Of a stretch of DNA of 64,000 nt, positions 43,513-51,706 are shown piece by piece. Under the pieces are notes generated by a model that was given only the letters and a program-made list of their open reading frames with translations, had not been told where the DNA came from and searched no databases. How positions within the stretch are numbered: position 1 is the stretch's first letter; each line of letters starts with the position of its first letter. The translations under genes and the position numbers were made by a program. Origin of the DNA: an uncultured Acetatifactor sp. (GTDB lineage Bacteria; Bacillota; Clostridia; Lachnospirales; Lachnospiraceae); assembly GCA_910586835.1 (NCBI GenBank), contig CAJUJU010000003.1, positions 25,820-89,819 of the forward strand, read 5' to 3'.

Positions 43513-44575
43513 AGAGATCAAAATCGGGAAGCGTCTCATAGGAGGAGATGCTCCCACCTTTATCATCGCGGAGATGTCGGCCAATCACAATATGGATTTT
43601 GACAGGGCTGTGGCTATTCTGCGCGCGGCGAAGGAGGCCGGGGCAGATGCCGTGAAAATACAGACCTACACGGCAGACACTATTACGCTGGACTGTGATG
43701 ATCCGTGTTTTCAGATTACCCAGGGGACACTTTGGGACGGTATGACGCTCCATAAACTGTACGAGACGGCGTACACTCCCTGGGAGTGGCAGCCAAAGCT
43801 GAAGAGGCTTGCGGAGGAGATGGGGCTGGAGTTTTTTTCCTCTCCTTTTGATCTGACAGCAGTGGACTTCCTGGAGGAATTGGATGTGCCTGCCTATAAG
43901 GTAGCATCTTTTGAAATCAACGACATCCCTATGATCCGGAAGATAGCCAGGTTGGGCAAGCCTGTGATTCTTGCAACGGGAATCGCACACTTATCTGATA
44001 TTGAGTTGGCTGTAAGAACCTGCAGGGAAGAGGGAAATGAGAATGTTATTTTGCTGAAATGTACCTCTGCCTATCCTGCGCCTTATGAGGATGTAAATCT
44101 CAGGACGATTCCTGCCATGGCGGAAACCTTTGACTGTATCACAGGACTGTCGGATCATACTATGGGAGCAGCCGTGCCGGGAGCGGCAGTGGCTTTGGGA
44201 GCGAGAGTGATAGAGAAGCATTTGACGCTCAGAAGGGCGGACGGCGGCGCGGATTCCGCTTTTTCCATGGAGCCGCATGAGTTTCGGGAGATGGTGGATA
44301 ATATCCGCAGGATCGAACTTGCACTTGGCCGTGTCACATATGAGCTTTCCCCGAAGGCGGCCAGGGAAAGGGAGCACTCCCGCTCTCTGTTTGTGGCCAG
44401 GGATATGAAGGCGGGAGAGGTGTTTACGCCGGAAAACCTCCGCTCCGTGCGGCCTGCGGACGGTCTTCACACAAAGTATTACGAGGAGCTGCTGGGGAGG
44501 CGGATTGCAAGAGACGCAAGGCTGGGAACACCTATGAGCTGGGATCTGGTGGATTTCGGGCAGGAGGATCGGTGA
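43505..44575 (+). CDS. pseI: Pseudaminic acid synthase, PseI
   Basis: PseI condenses 2,4-diacetamido-2,4,6-trideoxy-L-altrose with phosphoenolpyruvate to make pseudaminic acid. The 356-residue product has the NeuB TIM-barrel (FIIAEMSANHNMDFDRAV, ADAVKIQTYTADTITLDCDD, FFSSPFDLTAVDFLEELDVP, AYKVASFEINDI) and a C-terminal SAF antifreeze-like domain (SRSLFVARDMKAGEVFTPEN). The WDGMTLHKLYETAYTPWEW segment is typical of PseI and not of NeuB. GTG at 43505 with AGGGAGG six bases away is the likely start. Its stop overlaps the ATG of pseG by one base. Confidence 0.94.
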   Translation: MNKEIKIGKRLIGGDAPTFIIAEMSANHNMDFDRAVAILRAAKEAGADAVKIQTYTADTITLDCDDPCFQITQGTLWDGMTLHKLYETAYTPWEWQPKLKRLAEEMGLEFFSSPFDLTAVDFLEELDVPAYKVASFEINDIPMIRKIARLGKPVILATGIAHLSDIELAVRTCREEGNENVILLKCTSAYPAPYEDVNLRTIPAMAETFDCITGLSDHTMGAAVPGAAVALGARVIEKHLTLRRADGGADSAFSMEPHEFREMVDNIRRIELALGRVTYELSPKAAREREHSRSLFVARDMKAGEVFTPENLRSVRPADGLHTKYYEELLGRRIARDARLGTPMSWDLVDFGQEDR

Positions 44576-45654
44576 TGTATATCATTCGTGCCGACGGAAA
44601 TGCAGTGATCGGTGCAGGACATCTTATGCGCTGTATGACTGTGGCGGAGGAGTTAAAACGCCGGGGGGCGCAGGTTCTGTTTCTCTGCGCCGACGGACAG
44701 TCTGCATCTATGGCGGCGGAGCATGGCTTTGAGTCGGAGAGTCTGTGTGATTCTGTTTCCGGGACAGGCGGCAGGAAAGAGGCGCTTCAGAGCGAACTGC
44801 CCGCATGGGAGAGGATCCTGAAGCGGAGGAATTGCCTGCAGGACAATGTTATTCTGGCGGACAGCTACCGGATAACGGATATTTATCTGGAAGGCCTGAA
44901 GCGGTTTGGAAGGGTGGCTATGCTGGATGACATGGGGCAGAGACGTTTTCCGGCAGATCTGATCATCAATTACAATGCGCCTGCGGATCCGGAGGTGTAC
45001 AGGAGACTGTACGAGGGGAGTGGAAGCTGTGTGTTGACGGGCAGCAGGTATATTCCGCTGAGGCGACAGTTTGGGCAGAGCGATTACCAGGTTCGTTCCC
45101 AAGTCGGAAGGGTGCTGATTACGACGGGGGGCGGTGACGTGAATAACATCGCCGGACAGATTCTGGATAGAATCTATGCTGCGGGCAAGGAATTTTATCT
45201 GGTCGTCGGCCGGTTCAATCCCTGTTTTGAGGAGCTGAATAAGATTGCGGAAAGCTGTAATAATGTGTCTGTTTTCCATAATGTGAGGAATATGGCGGAA
45301 CTGATGGCAGAGTGTGACATTGCCGTCACGGCGGGGGGAACCACCGTATATGAGCTGGCGGCGGTGGGGGTGCCTTTTATCTGCTTTTCCTGTGCCGAGA
45401 ACCAGGAGGCGCTGACGGAGTATGTGGGGAGAACGGGGATCGCAGGGGCGGCTGGTGCTTATCACAGGGAGCCGGAACGGATGTTTGAGAATTTGAGCCG
45501 CCTTTTTGACAGCATGGTCTCCCACAGAGAAATTCGGGAGCGCTTCAGCAGGGCGGAGCAGGGGATGGTGGACGGCGGTGGAGCAGAACGTCTTGCAAAT
45601 GCTTTGGAGCAGCTTTCCAGGGCACACAATTGCGACTGTTTGGAGAGGATTTAG
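44575..45654 (+). CDS. pseG: UDP-2,4-diacetamido-2,4,6-trideoxy-beta-L-altropyranose hydrolase, PseG
   Basis: PseG removes UDP from the acetylated intermediate before PseI acts. The 359-residue product has the GT-B-like fold with the N-terminal IGAGHLMRCMTVAEELKRRG (His16 is the likely base), ILADSYRITDIYLEGL, MLDDMGQRRFPADLIINYNA, then ILITTGGGDVNNIAGQILD and the nucleotide site ITAGGTTVYELAAVGVP-like AVTAGGTTVYELAA. ATG at 44575 has AGGAGG seven bases upstream and overlaps the pseI stop. With this gene all six steps from UDP-GlcNAc to CMP-Pse are present in the window. Confidence 0.92.
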   Translation: MYIIRADGNAVIGAGHLMRCMTVAEELKRRGAQVLFLCADGQSASMAAEHGFESESLCDSVSGTGGRKEALQSELPAWERILKRRNCLQDNVILADSYRITDIYLEGLKRFGRVAMLDDMGQRRFPADLIINYNAPADPEVYRRLYEGSGSCVLTGSRYIPLRRQFGQSDYQVRSQVGRVLITTGGGDVNNIAGQILDRIYAAGKEFYLVVGRFNPCFEELNKIAESCNNVSVFHNVRNMAELMAECDIAVTAGGTTVYELAAVGVPFICFSCAENQEALTEYVGRTGIAGAAGAYHREPERMFENLSRLFDSMVSHREIRERFSRAEQGMVDGGGAERLANALEQLSRAHNCDCLERI

Positions 45655-46509
45655 ATGGGACAAGGGCAGAAAAACCGTTCTAAAATTCTATATGGCGCTG
45701 TGATACTGGTGTTTTTTCTGGTTTTTTTTAATCTGTCCTTGGGATGGGGGGAACCGGAGGAAAAGCAGACGGTTCAGATTGTATTTTTCGGAGACAGCTC
45801 CTATGGTAATATCCGGGATGAATCGGCTATTCCTGAGCAGGTGGGAAGGTTGTCCGGAAAGACGGTGTTTAATGCTGCATTTGGCGGCACCAGTGCCAGC
45901 AGGCAGGACAGGGGGCAGAGGTTGGATCGTTCTTTTGATTCTCTGTCTCTTGCGGCTTTGAGCAAAGCAATTTGTTTTGAAGATTATGGGGTGCAGAATA
46001 CTATCCGGCCTACGCAGGATATCACCTGGTATTTTGTGGAGACGGTGAAAAAGCTGCAGGGTATTGATTTTTCCGGTGTGGAGACAATAATCATAGGTCA
46101 TGGGCTGAATGATTATTACAGCGGTGTTTCCTTGGAGAGCGATAAGGATCCCATGGATGAGTATACTTTTGCGGGAGCGCTTCGAAGTTCCCTGACAGCA
46201 TTGAAGCAGGTGAATCCGTCTGCGAGAATTGTGCTTTTGACACCGACCTATAACTGGTTGACAGCAGGACGGCAGACCTGTGAAGAATTTGATGGCGGAG
46301 GCGGTTTCCTGGAAGCCTATGTGGAGAAGGAAATACAGGTTGCAGCTGAGATGGATGTTGAGGTAATAGATCTGTATCATGACTTTTTTCCACATGAGAG
46401 TTGGGAGGATTGGATGCTCTATACCGAGGACGGCCTGCACCCAAATGAGGCAGGGAGAGCCTGGATAGCGGAAAAGATAGCAGATTATCTGGAAGGAGAG
46501 ATAGAATGA
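45655..46509 (+). CDS. Membrane-anchored SGNH/GDSL-hydrolase-like protein B
   Basis: A 284-residue protein with an N-terminal membrane helix (ILYGAVILVFFLVFFNLSLG) and an exported SGNH domain: FFGDSSYGN (block I Ser), AAFGGTSA (block II Gly), GHGLND (block III Asn) and EDGLHPNEAG (block V Asp-His). All four blocks are intact. It starts on the base after the pseG stop and the next gene overlaps its stop, so it belongs to the Pse operon. Esterase or acyltransferase action on the exported glycan is plausible. Paralogues A (31682) and C (55437) share the topology. Confidence 0.83.
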   Translation: MGQGQKNRSKILYGAVILVFFLVFFNLSLGWGEPEEKQTVQIVFFGDSSYGNIRDESAIPEQVGRLSGKTVFNAAFGGTSASRQDRGQRLDRSFDSLSLAALSKAICFEDYGVQNTIRPTQDITWYFVETVKKLQGIDFSGVETIIIGHGLNDYYSGVSLESDKDPMDEYTFAGALRSSLTALKQVNPSARIVLLTPTYNWLTAGRQTCEEFDGGGGFLEAYVEKEIQVAAEMDVEVIDLYHDFFPHESWEDWMLYTEDGLHPNEAGRAWIAEKIADYLEGEIE

Positions 46510-48110
46510 TGTCTCCCGGAGAGTTGTTGAATAGCATACAAAAGAAAATCAAACAAGAGTGGAAAACCGCTTTTTTTGCGGCGGCGGCAGTGGGGCTGCT
46601 GGTACATATGCCGGTGCTTCTGTCGGATATTCCCAATCATGACGGTCTTGACAGCCTGTATTTTGATCAGAACATGATTACTTCCGGCAGATGGTTCCTG
46701 ATGGTTGCCTGCGGGTTTTCCTCTTTTTATACCATTCCCTGGATTATAGGACTTCTGGGAATTTTTTTCCTGGGACTGACGGCGGCTGCGTTGACGGAGC
46801 TTTTGGAAATAAAGAGGCTCTGGGCTGCTGCTGCGGTGGGGGGACTGCTGGTATCCTTTCCGGCGTTGGCATCCACCTTCGCCTATGTGTTTACCCTGGA
46901 CGGGTATATGCTGGCCATGCTGTTGTCGGTGTTGTCGGTACTTTTTACGAAGCGATGGAAGTATGGCTTTCTGCCCGGAGCGGTGTGCCTGGCCTTTAGT
47001 CTGGGGACATATCAGGGCTATTTGTCCTTTGCCATGATCCTGTCGGTGTTTTCAATTTTGATGCTGGCAATGGAGCCAGAAGGCTTTCGGGAGAAGCTGC
47101 GGCGGGGCGCCCGCTATCTTTATATGGGCATTCTTGGAGCAGCGCTTTACTATGGCATTCTTCAGCTTCTGCTGCGTCTGCAGGGAAAGGAACTGGCGGA
47201 CTATCAGGGAATAGACGGCATGGCGTCAGGTGCGATGCCTGAAGAAGTACTGAGTGCTATTGGAAAAATGTATCAGGACTTTGTTGGCTTCAGCCTGAAA
47301 GGAAATGTTCTGTTTCAGAACGGAATATCCCTGGCTGCATGGATTTTGCTGGCGCTTTCGGCAATTTCGATCTTTGCGGTGCTGATTATAAAAAGAAAAT
47401 GGTGGAAGAACCCCTGGTTTTTCGTTATAATGATATGGACCGTGGCAATTCTTCCGCTTGTGACGAATGTAATTTTATTGATTTCTCCGAATGTGAATTA
47501 TCATTTATTGATGCGGTATCAGTGGATACTGTACCCCATTGGAATACTGGCACTGACAGGAAAGTACGGAGGGGAGCTGATTGAGGAGGGTGTGGGAGGT
47601 AAACCTGAAGACGGAAGAAGACAGAGAGTTGCTCTGCGTGGCTGCGTTGTGGAATGGGCGGTATTTGGAGCGGCATTTGTATTGGTGTTTTTCTATGGGG
47701 TGGTGGATAATATCGGCTACAGCAATTTACAGAAGCGATATGAGAAGACCTATGCCTACTGTGTGCGCCTTCTGGACAGGATCGAACAAACCCCCGGCTA
47801 TTATCAGGGAATTCCCATTGCCATGATCGGTGTGGTGGGAGAAGAGGAGTTTCCGGTTACGGATATCAGCTTACCCGTCACATCAGGAATGATTGGACTA
47901 AATGGTGATGTACTTCTGTATACGGGAAATAATTACAGTAAGTTTATTCGAAATTACCTTGGTGCAACTCTGAATATTTTGCCTGCGGATGCGATGGCGG
48001 ATATGTACTATGAGGAAGAATACATGTCTATGGACAGTTTCCCGGGCAGTGATTCCATCCGTATCATCGACGGAATCATGTATATTAAGACAGAGAATAT
48101 AAATCATTGA
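46506..48110 (+). CDS. GtrII-type glucosyltransferase-like membrane protein
   Basis: A 534-residue protein with about ten membrane helices. The extracytoplasmic loop after helix 1 has DIPNHDGLDSLYFDQNMITS and then GRWFL, the hallmark of the GtrII (Glucos_trans_II) family, which transfers a sugar from a lipid carrier to a cell-surface polymer. The following helix pair and the SLGTYQGYLSFAMIL segment agree. The C-terminal part is extracytoplasmic and soluble. The stop is followed by a GtrB-like synthase gene, as expected for a GtrB/GtrII pair. The acceptor here cannot be read from sequence. Confidence 0.8.
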   Translation: MMSPGELLNSIQKKIKQEWKTAFFAAAAVGLLVHMPVLLSDIPNHDGLDSLYFDQNMITSGRWFLMVACGFSSFYTIPWIIGLLGIFFLGLTAAALTELLEIKRLWAAAAVGGLLVSFPALASTFAYVFTLDGYMLAMLLSVLSVLFTKRWKYGFLPGAVCLAFSLGTYQGYLSFAMILSVFSILMLAMEPEGFREKLRRGARYLYMGILGAALYYGILQLLLRLQGKELADYQGIDGMASGAMPEEVLSAIGKMYQDFVGFSLKGNVLFQNGISLAAWILLALSAISIFAVLIIKRKWWKNPWFFVIMIWTVAILPLVTNVILLISPNVNYHLLMRYQWILYPIGILALTGKYGGELIEEGVGGKPEDGRRQRVALRGCVVEWAVFGAAFVLVFFYGVVDNIGYSNLQKRYEKTYAYCVRLLDRIEQTPGYYQGIPIAMIGVVGEEEFPVTDISLPVTSGMIGLNGDVLLYTGNNYSKFIRNYLGATLNILPADAMADMYYEEEYMSMDSFPGSDSIRIIDGIMYIKTENINH

Positions 48111-48171
48111 GTATCTTAACCAAATTGTGCGGAAAGTGACGGAAGAGCGGATCAGGCGAAGGAGGAAGGAC

Positions 48172-49131
48172 ATGGCGTTGTTGTCAATTGTTCTGCCGGC
48201 TTATAACGAGGAACAGAATATCGGCAATACGGCAAGCGTATTGTCGGCGCTGCTTGCGGAAAATGCCATAGAGTATGAACTGATTTTTATCAGCGACGGC
48301 TCCAGGGATGGCACATACGAAGAAATTGTCAAAGTGGCCCGGGAGAATCCCAGAGTCAAGGGTGCGGAGTTCAGCCGCAATTTCGGTAAGGAGGCCGGGA
48401 TCTTTGCGGGACTGGAGTTGACGGGGGGAGATGCGGTTATTGTCATGGACTGTGATTTACAGCATCCGCCGTCGGTGATTCCTGAAATGTGGAGACTCTG
48501 GCAGGAGGGCGCCGAGGTGGTGGAGGGGATCAAGACCGCCCGGGGACGGGAAAGCCTGGGACATAAGCTGTCAGCAGGGCTGTTTTATAAAATTATGAGC
48601 TGTCTGATCAAAATGGATATGAATGCATCCTCCGATTTTAAACTGCTGGATCGGAAGGTGGTGGATGTGCTGCTGGCGCTGCCGGAGCGAAATACCTTTT
48701 TCAGGGCATTAAGCTTCTGGGCGGGCTTTCGGACGGAAGCAGTACATTATGAAGTGCAGGAGAGACAGTTCGGGGAGAGCAAGTGGTCCTTTTTAAGTCT
48801 GATGCGGTATGCGATCAGCAATGCAACCTCCTTCAGTACCCTGCCTTTGCAGCTGGTGACGGTAATGGGACTGGTTTCCATTTTGTTCAGTGTTGTGCTG
48901 GCGGCTCAGACACTGGTGCGTTTCCTCATGGGAACGTCGGTGGAGGGATTTACCACGGTGATTCTGCTGATCCTGATCATAGGCGGCTTTCTGATGCTGA
49001 GCCTTGGGATTATCGGACACTATATTGCAAGAATTTATGAGGAAGTGAAAGGAAGACCCAAATACATCATCAGCAAGGTAACGGATAATGTTAAGGGGGA
49101 AATAATCGGAGCCTGGAGGAAAGGAAAATGA
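48172..49131 (+). CDS. GtrB-type polyprenyl-phosphate sugar synthase (GT2)
   Basis: A 319-residue GT2 transferase with LSIVLPAYNEEQNIGNTA, the LIFISDGSRDGTYEEI segment, FSRNFGKEAGIFAGLELTGG, the metal motif MDCDLQHPP and KLLDRKVVDVLLALPERNTF. Two C-terminal helices (VMGLVSILFSVVLAAQTLV and TVILLILIIGGFLMLSLGII) end in the HYIARIYEEVKGRPKYIISK tail found in GtrB and DPM1-like proteins. AAGGAGGAAGG supports the ATG at 48172. It probably loads a sugar on undecaprenyl phosphate for the GtrII-like enzyme encoded just upstream. Confidence 0.9.
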   Translation: MALLSIVLPAYNEEQNIGNTASVLSALLAENAIEYELIFISDGSRDGTYEEIVKVARENPRVKGAEFSRNFGKEAGIFAGLELTGGDAVIVMDCDLQHPPSVIPEMWRLWQEGAEVVEGIKTARGRESLGHKLSAGLFYKIMSCLIKMDMNASSDFKLLDRKVVDVLLALPERNTFFRALSFWAGFRTEAVHYEVQERQFGESKWSFLSLMRYAISNATSFSTLPLQLVTVMGLVSILFSVVLAAQTLVRFLMGTSVEGFTTVILLILIIGGFLMLSLGIIGHYIARIYEEVKGRPKYIISKVTDNVKGEIIGAWRKGK

Positions 49132-50249
49132 TTAATTTTAATGTGCCGCCCTGTGCGGACAATGCCATGGTATATATTCGAGAATGTGTACAGAATCAGA
49201 AGATTTGCGGCGACGGGGCATACACCAGAAAGTGCAATCAGTGGATCGAGGAGCGGACGGGGACGACAAAGTGCCTTCTTACCACCTCCTGCACCCATGC
49301 CACGGAGCTGGCAGCGCTGCTGTCGGATATCAAGCCCGGGGATGAGGTTATCATGCCGGCCTATACCTTTGTGTCCACGGCGGACGCTTTTGTTCTGAGA
49401 GGGGCGGTTCCGGTGTTTGTAGACATCAGGCCGGACACCATGAATATTGACGAGAAGCTCATTGAATCCGCGGTGACGGACAGGACCAGGGCCATAGTTC
49501 CTGTTCATTATGCGGGAGTGTCCTGTGAGATGAATGCAATCATGGAGATTGCGGAAAGACATGGACTTGTGGTGATTGAGGATGCGGCCCAGGGCATTAT
49601 GGCTTCCTATAAGGGGAAGGCTCTGGGAACCATCGGGAATTTCGGCTGCTTCAGCTTTCATGAGACAAAGAATTACAGTATGGGCGAGGGCGGCGCGCTG
49701 CTGATCCGGGACGGGAAGGATGTGGAAAACGCGGAGATCATCCGGGAGAAGGGCACCAACCGGAGTAAATTTTACCGCGGCCAGATTGACAAATACACCT
49801 GGGTGAACTTCGGCTCCTCTTACCTGCCCAGCGATATGAATGCGGCGTATCTGTATGCCCAGCTGGAGATTGCGGACAAGATAAACGACGCCAGACTGGC
49901 GCTCTGGAACCGTTATTATGAAAGGCTGCTGCCGCTGGCAGAGGCGGGACGGCTGGAGCTTCCCACGGTGCCGGAGGGCTGTGTGCACAATGCCCATATG
50001 TTTTATATCAAGGCCAGGGATATTGAGGAGAGGACTGCAAGGATTGCACAGCTGAAGGAGAATGAGATTCTGTCGGTATTTCATTATATTCCGCTTCATA
50101 CGGCTCCGGCAGGGCTGAAGTTCGGACGGTTTCACGGGGAGGATAAATACACCACCGCGGAGAGTGAAAAGCTGATGCGGCTGCCCATGTATTACGGGCT
50201 TACTTTGGAGGAGGTAGATTTCATCTGCGACGTGATCATGAAGTTTTAG
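49128..50249 (+). CDS. wecE: dTDP-4-amino-4,6-dideoxygalactose transaminase, WecE/RffA
   Basis: A 373-residue PLP aminotransferase of the DegT family that converts dTDP-4-keto-6-deoxyglucose into dTDP-Fuc4N. The likeness to enterobacterial WecE runs along the entire length: KICGDGAYTRKCNQWIEER, IMPAYTFVSTADAFVLRGAV, MNIDEKLIESAVTDRT, IVPVHYAGVSCEMNAIMEIA, EDAAQGIMASYKGKALGTIG, the PLP Lys181 in SFHETKNYSMGEGGAL and EKGTNRSKFYRGQIDKYTW. RmlA and RmlB at 60-62 kb make its substrate. A GNAT (28367) may act on the product. The ATG overlaps the previous stop. Confidence 0.93.
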   Translation: MINFNVPPCADNAMVYIRECVQNQKICGDGAYTRKCNQWIEERTGTTKCLLTTSCTHATELAALLSDIKPGDEVIMPAYTFVSTADAFVLRGAVPVFVDIRPDTMNIDEKLIESAVTDRTRAIVPVHYAGVSCEMNAIMEIAERHGLVVIEDAAQGIMASYKGKALGTIGNFGCFSFHETKNYSMGEGGALLIRDGKDVENAEIIREKGTNRSKFYRGQIDKYTWVNFGSSYLPSDMNAAYLYAQLEIADKINDARLALWNRYYERLLPLAEAGRLELPTVPEGCVHNAHMFYIKARDIEERTARIAQLKENEILSVFHYIPLHTAPAGLKFGRFHGEDKYTTAESEKLMRLPMYYGLTLEEVDFICDVIMKF

Positions 50250-50302
50250 GCGCAGAGCCGCAGCCCCAATTGCCGCCCCAGGGCTTGGGCATGGAGGAAG
50301 AT

Positions 50303-51706
50303 ATGAAAAAGGCAGCAAGGCATTTCTCTGTGATATTAAAGGGAATACTTATAACGGGGTTCAGCATCCAGATTGCGTTCGGGGCGGTCTGGATGTGCTT
50401 TCATTTTGGCTGCATGCAGGAATTTGGCGGGAGTGAGGGAATTCTTTATCGCGGGCTGCGTGCACTGACGGGAGGACAGTACTGGATCCTTTATCTTCTT
50501 CAGCTGATCGTTGGCTTTTATGCCGGATATGATTTTTTCAGGACGGTTTGTCCGGAAGGGCATTTTTGGAATAGTTGGAGAAGTCTTGTGCTTCTGTCAT
50601 TCCCCATGGCTATGCAGTGCCATATGGCGTTGTCACCCTGTTCTCTTGTAAGCTCCTGTTTTTTGTTGGAGCTTTCCGGCGTGATGGCTATAGTGAGGGG
50701 GGATGCCGCGACGAAGAGAACATCGCACACGAAAGGAAAAGCTGTCCATCCGATTTTTACGGAAGGAACAGGATTTTTACGGAACCTTGTCCGAGGGGGA
50801 CTATGTTGGCTGGCTCTTTCGCTGCTTTTGCCGGAATATTTTATTCTGGGAGGGATTCCGCTGGTGCTTTCGGTACTTTTCCGATTGCCGGTTCTGAGGA
50901 AGCGCTTGCCGGAGCTTGGGGCTGCGGTGCTGGCGCTTGCGGCCTGCGGAGGAGTGATCCTGGGGATCGGCGGTCTTTCGGGAGAGAAGGGGTATGTGCC
51001 GGACCGGGAATCGGTGTGTTTTGCATTGTTCAGCAGAATGGCCTGGCCCACATTGTGGCCTGACAGTGAATATTGGCCCATGGAGGTTCAGGAGGCCGCC
51101 GCAGGCTGTGTGTGGGAATCCTCTCAGCGGGCGGACAATATGCAGATTATACTCAGGCCGCGATTACGGGAAAAGTTCGGTGACAGGCAGGCGGCGCAAT
51201 ATTATTTGCAGATGGCAGCGTATTCCTGGAAACGGCACACACCTCTGATCATCCGGCAGATTGGCGGAGATTTTCTGGGATATTGTATGACGCCTCTGAT
51301 ACTGCCCATGCAGCTGGAGGGGGAAGCATATGCCTCTTATTCCGGGAGAAATTATGAAATGATGTTTCAAGATACGCCATTGCTTACAAAATACTATGTC
51401 CGTTATGGCTGTAAATGGTTTGCCGTAATGCTTGTGCTGGCTTCGGTGCTGGCGGCACCGAACCGGATCTGCCGGCGGGAACGGCGAAAGTCATGTAATG
51501 AAAACAGAAAGAGATTTGCGCAGGTATTGATATGTCTTGTCCCGGCGGGTATCGTCACAGCGGTATATACCTTTTGCGGAGCAGGCGTGATGGATTATAA
51601 ACGTACTGTGGCGGTGGTGCTTTTATGGCTGGCGGCAGCGCTGTTGGGTATGAGAGGAGCAGAGAGCGAAAATCAGGGATCGGCCGGGGCGGAGAGTATG
51701 CCATGA
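50303..51706 (+). CDS. Polytopic membrane protein of the glycan locus, unknown
   Basis: A 467-residue protein with about nine to ten membrane helices (KGILITGFSIQIAFGAVWMC at the start; GIVTAVYTFCGAGVMDYKR near the end). A soluble segment between helices holds WPTLWPDSEYWPMEVQEAAA. No family was recognised. GGAGG at 50293-50297 supports the ATG at 50303. The stop overlaps the ATG of the next gene in an ATGA, so these are translationally coupled and probably work together. Function inferred only from the glycan context. Confidence 0.6.
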   Translation: MKKAARHFSVILKGILITGFSIQIAFGAVWMCFHFGCMQEFGGSEGILYRGLRALTGGQYWILYLLQLIVGFYAGYDFFRTVCPEGHFWNSWRSLVLLSFPMAMQCHMALSPCSLVSSCFLLELSGVMAIVRGDAATKRTSHTKGKAVHPIFTEGTGFLRNLVRGGLCWLALSLLLPEYFILGGIPLVLSVLFRLPVLRKRLPELGAAVLALAACGGVILGIGGLSGEKGYVPDRESVCFALFSRMAWPTLWPDSEYWPMEVQEAAAGCVWESSQRADNMQIILRPRLREKFGDRQAAQYYLQMAAYSWKRHTPLIIRQIGGDFLGYCMTPLILPMQLEGEAYASYSGRNYEMMFQDTPLLTKYYVRYGCKWFAVMLVLASVLAAPNRICRRERRKSCNENRKRFAQVLICLVPAGIVTAVYTFCGAGVMDYKRTVAVVLLWLAAALLGMRGAESENQGSAGAESMP

